Of a stretch of DNA of 64,000 nt, positions 59,656 through 64,000 are shown piece after piece (positions within the stretch are counted from its first letter, which is position 1; the number at the start of each line of letters is the position of its first letter). The stretch covers positions 3,844,001-3,908,000 of the forward strand of contig OZ247499.1 of assembly GCA_965233625.1 (NCBI GenBank), given 5' to 3'. Both the position numbers and the translations under genes were made by a program. Origin of the DNA: G965233625 sp965233625 (lineage in GTDB: Bacteria; Planctomycetota; Planctomycetia; Pirellulales; Pirellulaceae). Below the pieces are notes generated by a model. It saw nothing but the letters and a program-made list of their open reading frames with translations, was not told the DNA's origin and did not search any database.

Positions 59656-61372
59656 GAGGTTTGATATTTGCGATCACAGACAGACGCTCATCGCTCCCAA
59701 CTGCGGTAATCCCTCCGACCTCTGGCCAACGATCTTGTTAGATTTTTCTTCGCAGCACGACGTTCTGAAGGTCGATGGTTCCTCGCTTTCTATTGAGCAG
59801 ACAGCCCGCGTTGCCCAGGGCTATCTGCGGCCTGAGGCAGATAAATCGCTGCCGGCCAAGCTGCAAAAAGCCGTTGACCTGGTAGACCAGGCAGTTGAAG
59901 AGAACCAGGAGGTTTATGGTGTAACGACGGGCTTTGGTGGAATGGCGGGAATCGCCATCACCCCTTCGGATGCTGCGGCGTCGCAGAATAATCTGCTGTC
60001 TTTCCTGGCCACAGGCGCCGGCGATCCGTTAGATCCGCGGCACACGCGGGCCGCCATGCTGTTGCGGGCGAATGTATTGGCGCAGGGCCGTTCGGGCGTG
60101 CGGTTCGAAATCGTCGACCGGCTGTTGAACCTGCTGGCGGCCGACGCGATTCCCGTCGTGCGCGAACTTGGTTCCATCGGCGCCAGTGGCGATCTGGTGC
60201 CGCTTTCCACCATCGCGCGTGCCATCACGGGCAACAACCGTGTGAAGGTGCAGTGCGGCGCTGACGAGTTAAGTGGCAACGAGGCGTTGAAGCAGCTTGA
60301 ACTAACGCCCTTGAAATTGCGGCCGAAGGAAGGTCTGGCGCTGGTCAACGGCACGTCTTTCTCGGCAGCCATCGCGGCCAATACGGTCTTCGAGACGCGG
60401 CAGCTACTGGCTTTGACCTTTGGCGCACAGGCGTTGATGCTGCAGGCGTTGCAGGTGCAGCTAGAGCCGTTTGAACCCTTTGTTCACGCCAGCAAGCCGC
60501 ACCCCGGTCAGTTGTGGGCCGCCGGCACCATGCGGGAACTACTGCATGGCGGCCACCATAGCGATAGTCACGGCGACGTGCAGGACAGGTACTCGCTACG
60601 CTGCCTGCCGCAATACCTGGGCGGTGCGGTTGAAGGAATCGCCCGCGCCGGGCATACGGTTGAAACCGAGATGAACAGCGTTTCCGACAATCCACTGATC
60701 GATGTTGACCAGCAGCGTTTCTATCAGAGTGGTAACTTCCTGGGGCAGTACGTCGGCCTGGCGATGGACGATATACGCCGCCACATCGGGCTAATGGCAA
60801 AGCATCTGGACATTCAAATCGCGTCGCTGGTGGCGCCCGAATTCAGCAAGGGGCTGCCCGCGTCGTTGCGTGGCAACAAGTCCGTTGACTACAACATGGG
60901 CCTGAAGGGGCTGCAGATTACCGGCAACAGCATCATGCCGATGCTGACCTGGGCGGCCAACCCGCTGGTGGAGCACTATCCGACACACGCCGAGCAATTC
61001 AATCAGAACATCAACGGCCTAAGCTGGGGCGCCGCCCAACTGGCGTGGCGATCCGTGGAACTGTACCGGCACTATATCAGCGTCGCGCTGATCTTTGGCG
61101 TTCAGGCGCTCGATCTGCGGGCGCAGATGGAACTGAAACATTGCGATGGCCGCGAACTGCTGAGCCCCACCCTGGCGCCGCTTTACGAATCTGTCTGCGA
61201 CGCCATCTCGGTGCAGCCCACGCAGGCAAAGCCGTTGCTTCTGGATGATGCAGACCAGTGGATCGAACAGCAGCTTGAAGACCTGACGGCCGGTATCGCC
61301 AGCGGCGAACTGGCTGCTGCAGTGGAACCCGTTTCGCAATCGTTCCTTCGCGAATTCCCCGCGCCCGAGTAG
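59654..61372 (+). CDS. Aromatic amino acid ammonia-lyase (phenylalanine-type by selectivity residues)
   Basis: A 572-residue MIO enzyme removing ammonia from an aromatic amino acid. The MIO-forming triad Ala177-Ser178-Gly179 lies in GSIGASGDLVPLS, with YGVTTGFGG near the start of the domain. The selectivity pair is F117-L118 in LLSFLATGAG: Phe-Leu is the phenylalanine-type pair, whereas His-Leu marks tyrosine and Ser-His histidine enzymes. So the product is probably trans-cinnamate (or beta-phenylalanine if it is an aminomutase). QNINGLSWG and the C-terminal helices fit the family. Start ambiguous: ATG 59654 lies in a perfect -10 box, and the first ~30 residues do not resemble the family. The next gene is an ACP. 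Confidence 0.85.
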   Translation: MRFDICDHRQTLIAPNCGNPSDLWPTILLDFSSQHDVLKVDGSSLSIEQTARVAQGYLRPEADKSLPAKLQKAVDLVDQAVEENQEVYGVTTGFGGMAGIAITPSDAAASQNNLLSFLATGAGDPLDPRHTRAAMLLRANVLAQGRSGVRFEIVDRLLNLLAADAIPVVRELGSIGASGDLVPLSTIARAITGNNRVKVQCGADELSGNEALKQLELTPLKLRPKEGLALVNGTSFSAAIAANTVFETRQLLALTFGAQALMLQALQVQLEPFEPFVHASKPHPGQLWAAGTMRELLHGGHHSDSHGDVQDRYSLRCLPQYLGGAVEGIARAGHTVETEMNSVSDNPLIDVDQQRFYQSGNFLGQYVGLAMDDIRRHIGLMAKHLDIQIASLVAPEFSKGLPASLRGNKSVDYNMGLKGLQITGNSIMPMLTWAANPLVEHYPTHAEQFNQNINGLSWGAAQLAWRSVELYRHYISVALIFGVQALDLRAQMELKHCDGRELLSPTLAPLYESVCDAISVQPTQAKPLLLDDADQWIEQQLEDLTAGIASGELAAAVEPVSQSFLREFPAPE

Positions 61373-61441
61373 AATCTTCAATTCAAGAATGGCGGCAAGT
61401 CGCCAACGCTGCTGATGAGAAACCAGACGGAGTCCTGTTGA

Positions 61442-61723
61442 ATGCCTGCGAAGAACCAGAGTGAAGTTGTCGCCGATCTGGCCGTGTTGCTGGCGGACTT
61501 TCAGGACCGGGAATATCCGGGCGAAATCACGGCGGAAACGCTGTTCTTTGGCGATCTGGGCTTCATGTCGATCGACGCGATCGTGCTGGGCGAAACGCTT
61601 GAGGCGAAGTACCAGCAGAAGTTCCCGTTCAACACGTTCCTGGCGGAACTCTCGCAACGCGGCGCCGAAGATATCACCGTGGGCGAACTGGCAGCGTTTG
61701 TTGCCACGAACCTGAACGCGTAA
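61442..61723 (+). CDS. Acyl carrier protein
   Basis: A 93-residue acidic carrier protein. LGFMSIDAIVLGETLE (residues 39-54) is the phosphopantetheine-attachment helix; Ser43 is in the usual place, but the preceding Asp of the DSL motif is replaced by Met. GEITAETLFFGDLGF matches the helix-I/loop of fatty-acid-type ACPs. It lies 69 bases after the ammonia-lyase and 2 bases before the glycosyltransferase, so the three form an operon. It could carry cinnamoyl or another acyl group made from the lyase product. No loading enzyme, ketosynthase or transferase is adjacent. Confidence 0.85.
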   Translation: MPAKNQSEVVADLAVLLADFQDREYPGEITAETLFFGDLGFMSIDAIVLGETLEAKYQQKFPFNTFLAELSQRGAEDITVGELAAFVATNLNA

Positions 61724-61725
61724 CG

Positions 61726-62736
61726 ATGTGCGCTGCGGCGTCGCCCGCTGTTTCGGTCGTGCTGCCGGTTTATAACGCCGCTGCCACCGTCGGCCGGGCC
61801 GTGATGTCGATCCTAAATCAGACGCTGCGCGACCTGGAACTGATCGTTGTAGACGACGGTTCCAGCGACAACACCGTCGCCGTTGTGGCGGCGATTGACG
61901 ACCCGCGGCTGCGGCTGTTGCAATGCCCGCACCGCGGCGTGGCGGCGGCAGCAAATTCCGGCGCGGCCGCTGCACGTGCGCCGCTGATTGCACGGATGGA
62001 CGCGGATGATTTCTCTTATCCAGGCCGGTTAGCAACGCAGCGCGATTTTCTGCTGGCGGGCGGTTATGATGCGGCGGGATCACAGGTTAGCATTGTGGAT
62101 GAAAACGGCGTCACGGTTTCGTCTCTCGCGCGGTACGAGCGTTGGATCAATGAGGAAACAGCCTCGGTTGCGCAGATTGCGGCGCTGCGGTTTGTGGAGC
62201 TGCCGCTGGTCACGCCGTCGCTGCTTGCCCGGCGGGAATACTTCGCATTGGGCTTTTGCGAGGGGCCGTTTCCTGAAGACTATGACCTGCTGCTGCGGGC
62301 AGCGGCAGCCGGGATGAAGCTGGGCAAAGTTCCGCAGGTGCTGCTCGACTGGATCGATCACCCGCGCCGGCTGACCCGCAACCATCGGCAGTATTCTACA
62401 GACGCGTTTATGCAGTGCCGCCGGCATCACCTGCTGCAAGGCCCGTTACGCGGTGTGAAAGAAGTGGACCTGTGGGGTGTCGGGCCGACAGGAAAGCGAT
62501 GGCTGCGATGGTTACAATCCCAGCGCATCCGCGTGCGGCACAGCTACGATCTGGCGCCACGTAAAATAGGCAAGTTCATTCACGGCGTCGAAGTGCTGCA
62601 CCCCGCACAGCAGCCGCCCCGCGGCGGCGCGCCGATGCTGGTCGCGGTCGGCGCCGCCAATGCGCGGCAGGACATCGGACCGGAACTGCAATCGCATGGA
62701 TATAAGTCAGGCGAAGACCTATGGTTCGTCGCCTGA
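61726..62736 (+). CDS. Family 2 glycosyltransferase with C-terminal Rossmann-like domain
   Basis: A 336-residue protein. GT2 N-terminus: VSVVLPVYNAAATVGRAV, VVDDGSSDNT, and the DxD metal site in MDADD (~residue 90). GFCEGPFPEDYDLLLRAAAA carries the catalytic ED motif. After ~residue 243 a second domain starts with VDLWGVGPTGKRWLRWL, a Rossmann-like GxGxxG segment, continues VEVLHPAQ and ends MLVAVGAANARQDIGPEL...GEDLWFVA. Start ATG two bases after the ACP stop, translationally coupled. Transfers a sugar to an acceptor, perhaps the carrier-bound product of this operon. Confidence 0.85.
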   Translation: MCAAASPAVSVVLPVYNAAATVGRAVMSILNQTLRDLELIVVDDGSSDNTVAVVAAIDDPRLRLLQCPHRGVAAAANSGAAAARAPLIARMDADDFSYPGRLATQRDFLLAGGYDAAGSQVSIVDENGVTVSSLARYERWINEETASVAQIAALRFVELPLVTPSLLARREYFALGFCEGPFPEDYDLLLRAAAAGMKLGKVPQVLLDWIDHPRRLTRNHRQYSTDAFMQCRRHHLLQGPLRGVKEVDLWGVGPTGKRWLRWLQSQRIRVRHSYDLAPRKIGKFIHGVEVLHPAQQPPRGGAPMLVAVGAANARQDIGPELQSHGYKSGEDLWFVA

Positions 62737-62824
62737 ACGTTTCTGGTGTCTGTTTGAATTAACAGCGTCTTGCGGCTTAGTGTGCAATGTCACAACGGGC
62801 GATGCTGCATGGATGCAAAAGCGG

Positions 62825-63967
62825 TTACACGTCGGAGGCCAGTTGCACGTTGAACTCGTTGCTGCCCTGCATAATCAGGGCGCGGAGCGTGGTTGAGGAT
62901 TCTTTTTCTTCGCCTTCCGGTTTGCGGCTGACGGTTACCGTGTGTTCGCCTGTTGTGGGGGGCAGCAGTTTGAACTGGCCCAGTTTGTTGGTGGTGGCGG
63001 TCACTTTTTTGCCGCCTTCTTTGGGAGCGAAGGTCACGGTAGCGCCCGCGACGGGCACGCCGTCGAGTGTGACGATGCCGGTGCAGCTTGTCTCCACCTC
63101 AGCGGGCTCCTGCGATTCTGACAGCTTTTTGCTGTATTCTTTCCAGCCGCAGTAATAATTCTTCGCGTTTTTCATGCCGGCCAGTTCCAGTGCGAAAGCC
63201 GTCAACGATGCGCGGCCGCCGGACCCGCAGTAGGTGACCGGCGCCTTTTTGCCGGTGATGCCCTGGGCGGCGAATTTCTTCTTGAGTTCTGCGGGCGACA
63301 GGAACGATCCGTTTTCGTCCAGCAAGTTTTTCCATTCCAGGTGCTTGGCGCCGGGCAGATGTCCGCCTTTCTCCTTGGCGTTAAATTCATCGTCGCTACG
63401 CGTATCGACAAGATCAAAGGCGCCGGGCTTCAGATCTTCGATCTCAACCAGACGCGATTTCTGAAACTCTGGCTGGAACTTCACAGGCTTGGCTTGTGCC
63501 ACGACATCCGTCACGGGCAGCTTGGCCGCTGTCCAGGCCGGGAAACCGCCGTCGAGCAGCATCACGTTCTCAGCACCGGCGTACTTCAGCAGCCACCATG
63601 CACGGGCAGCGTTGGTCGGGTTTTCCCCGTAAACAACAACAGGTGTATCCTGCTTGATCCCAAGTGAGCCAATCGCTTTGGCCCAGTATTCCGTATCGCG
63701 GCGGCCATCCTGCTCAAGCGACTTCTCTTTCCAGGCGCCAAGATCAATGCGCAACGCGCCGGGGATATGCTCTTTGGTATAAGCCTCTGGCGACCGCACA
63801 TCGAGGATGGTCGGCGGCTGGGCGCCTGCTTCAGCGTCTAGCAGGGTCTTCAGTCGGGCGGGCGTTATCAGCATCTTGCTGCCTTCGTCGGCAACCGCCA
63901 CGGCGCCGGCGAAGGTGCATGCGGCGATGGTCAGGCAGGCGGAAAATCGTGTGAACACCGGACGCAT
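62825..63967 (-). CDS. Secreted tandem-rhodanese sulfurtransferase with C-terminal Ig-like domain
   Basis: A 380-residue exported protein. Signal peptide at residues 1-27 (ends AVAVADEG region). Two rhodanese domains: the first (~30-150) has VVVYGENPTNAAR where the active-site Cys would be, so it is inactive; the second (~160-285) keeps the Cys loop YCGSGGRAS. This is the normal layout of thiosulfate:cyanide or mercaptopyruvate sulfurtransferases. The last ~85 residues (CTGIVTLDGVPVAGATVTFAP...) form a carboxypeptidase-regulatory-like beta domain, unusual fused to rhodanese but frequent in planctomycetal exported proteins. Faces the GT gene tail-to-tail. Confidence 0.85.
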   Translation of the reverse strand: MRPVFTRFSACLTIAACTFAGAVAVADEGSKMLITPARLKTLLDAEAGAQPPTILDVRSPEAYTKEHIPGALRIDLGAWKEKSLEQDGRRDTEYWAKAIGSLGIKQDTPVVVYGENPTNAARAWWLLKYAGAENVMLLDGGFPAWTAAKLPVTDVVAQAKPVKFQPEFQKSRLVEIEDLKPGAFDLVDTRSDDEFNAKEKGGHLPGAKHLEWKNLLDENGSFLSPAELKKKFAAQGITGKKAPVTYCGSGGRASLTAFALELAGMKNAKNYYCGWKEYSKKLSESQEPAEVETSCTGIVTLDGVPVAGATVTFAPKEGGKKVTATTNKLGQFKLLPPTTGEHTVTVSRKPEGEEKESSTTLRALIMQGSNEFNVQLASDV

Positions 63968-64000
63968 GACGGAACTCCTAACGTGTATCTTGCCGATCCT

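Noticed and set aside
62825..63967. First rhodanese domain as a novel inactive enzyme
   Set aside because: Loss of the catalytic Cys in the N-terminal domain of tandem rhodaneses is the normal state.
1..64000. tRNA/rRNA genes, CRISPR arrays and prophage
   Set aside because: No cloverleaf sequences, evenly spaced direct repeats with unique spacers, or phage structural genes were recognised.

Overview
The window looks like a stretch of a Planctomycetota chromosome. No rRNA or marker gene settles this. The inference rests on a combination typical of that phylum: a Ser/Thr kinase fused to WD40 repeats, a leucine-rich-repeat lipoprotein, a Cys-rich secreted protein beside an OprP-like porin, CsrA, an exo-sialidase-like secreted protein, a tandem rhodanese with a C-terminal Ig/carboxypeptidase-regulatory-like tail, and a modular PKS with flavin halogenases. 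GC is moderately high by eye. The genus cannot be told from the sequence.

Layout. (1) 1-9869: a surface-glycan cluster, all on the + strand: FkbM methyltransferase (cut by the window edge), GT-A-like protein, NAD-dependent sugar epimerase/reductase, large GT-B/capsule-type protein, PhyH dioxygenase, zinc-ribbon SAM methyltransferase, CDP-glucose 4,6-dehydratase, glucose-1-phosphate cytidylyltransferase and an exostosin-type glycosyltransferase. The last enzymes make CDP-4-keto-6-deoxyglucose; the others probably modify and transfer sugars. (2) 10035-16431: secreted and envelope genes (fasciclin protein, sialidase-like protein, K+ channel, Cys-rich protein, porin) plus a SpoU rRNA/tRNA methyltransferase. 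(3) 16866-20291: a 1141-residue ClpA/B-type double-AAA+ protein with a C-terminal region that resembles a class I release factor lacking the GGQ domain. A 31-residue single-helix membrane protein lies divergently beside it. (4) 20709-35377: an LRR lipoprotein, then a leftward polyketide operon: AMP-ligase-ACP, a KS-AT-DH-KR-ACP-KS-AT polyketide synthase, and two tandem flavin-dependent halogenases. The second KS has Ser instead of the catalytic Cys, and the second AT has lost its GHSxG motif. (5) 35602-44697: metH, a ParE/RelE-type toxin-antitoxin pair with what looks like a leaderless promoter, csrA, a SEC-C/TPR protein and an unusual AAA ATPase. (6) 44821-59391: housekeeping and hypothetical genes (acyl-CoA dehydrogenase-like, DinB-like, hrpB, kinase-WD40, Uup-type ABC-F, miaE). 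(7) 59654-62736: an aromatic ammonia-lyase with phenylalanine-type selectivity, an acyl carrier protein and a glycosyltransferase in one operon. The window ends with a secreted rhodanese.

The most noteworthy items are the Clp/release-factor-like fusion, the halogenase PKS operon with its degenerate terminal KS-AT pair, the ammonia-lyase/ACP/GT operon, and a dispersed ~76 bp palindromic element found twice in full (8799 and 33228) and once as a partial copy inside a coding region (13101). Enzyme assignments come from motifs read by eye; no database search was possible.
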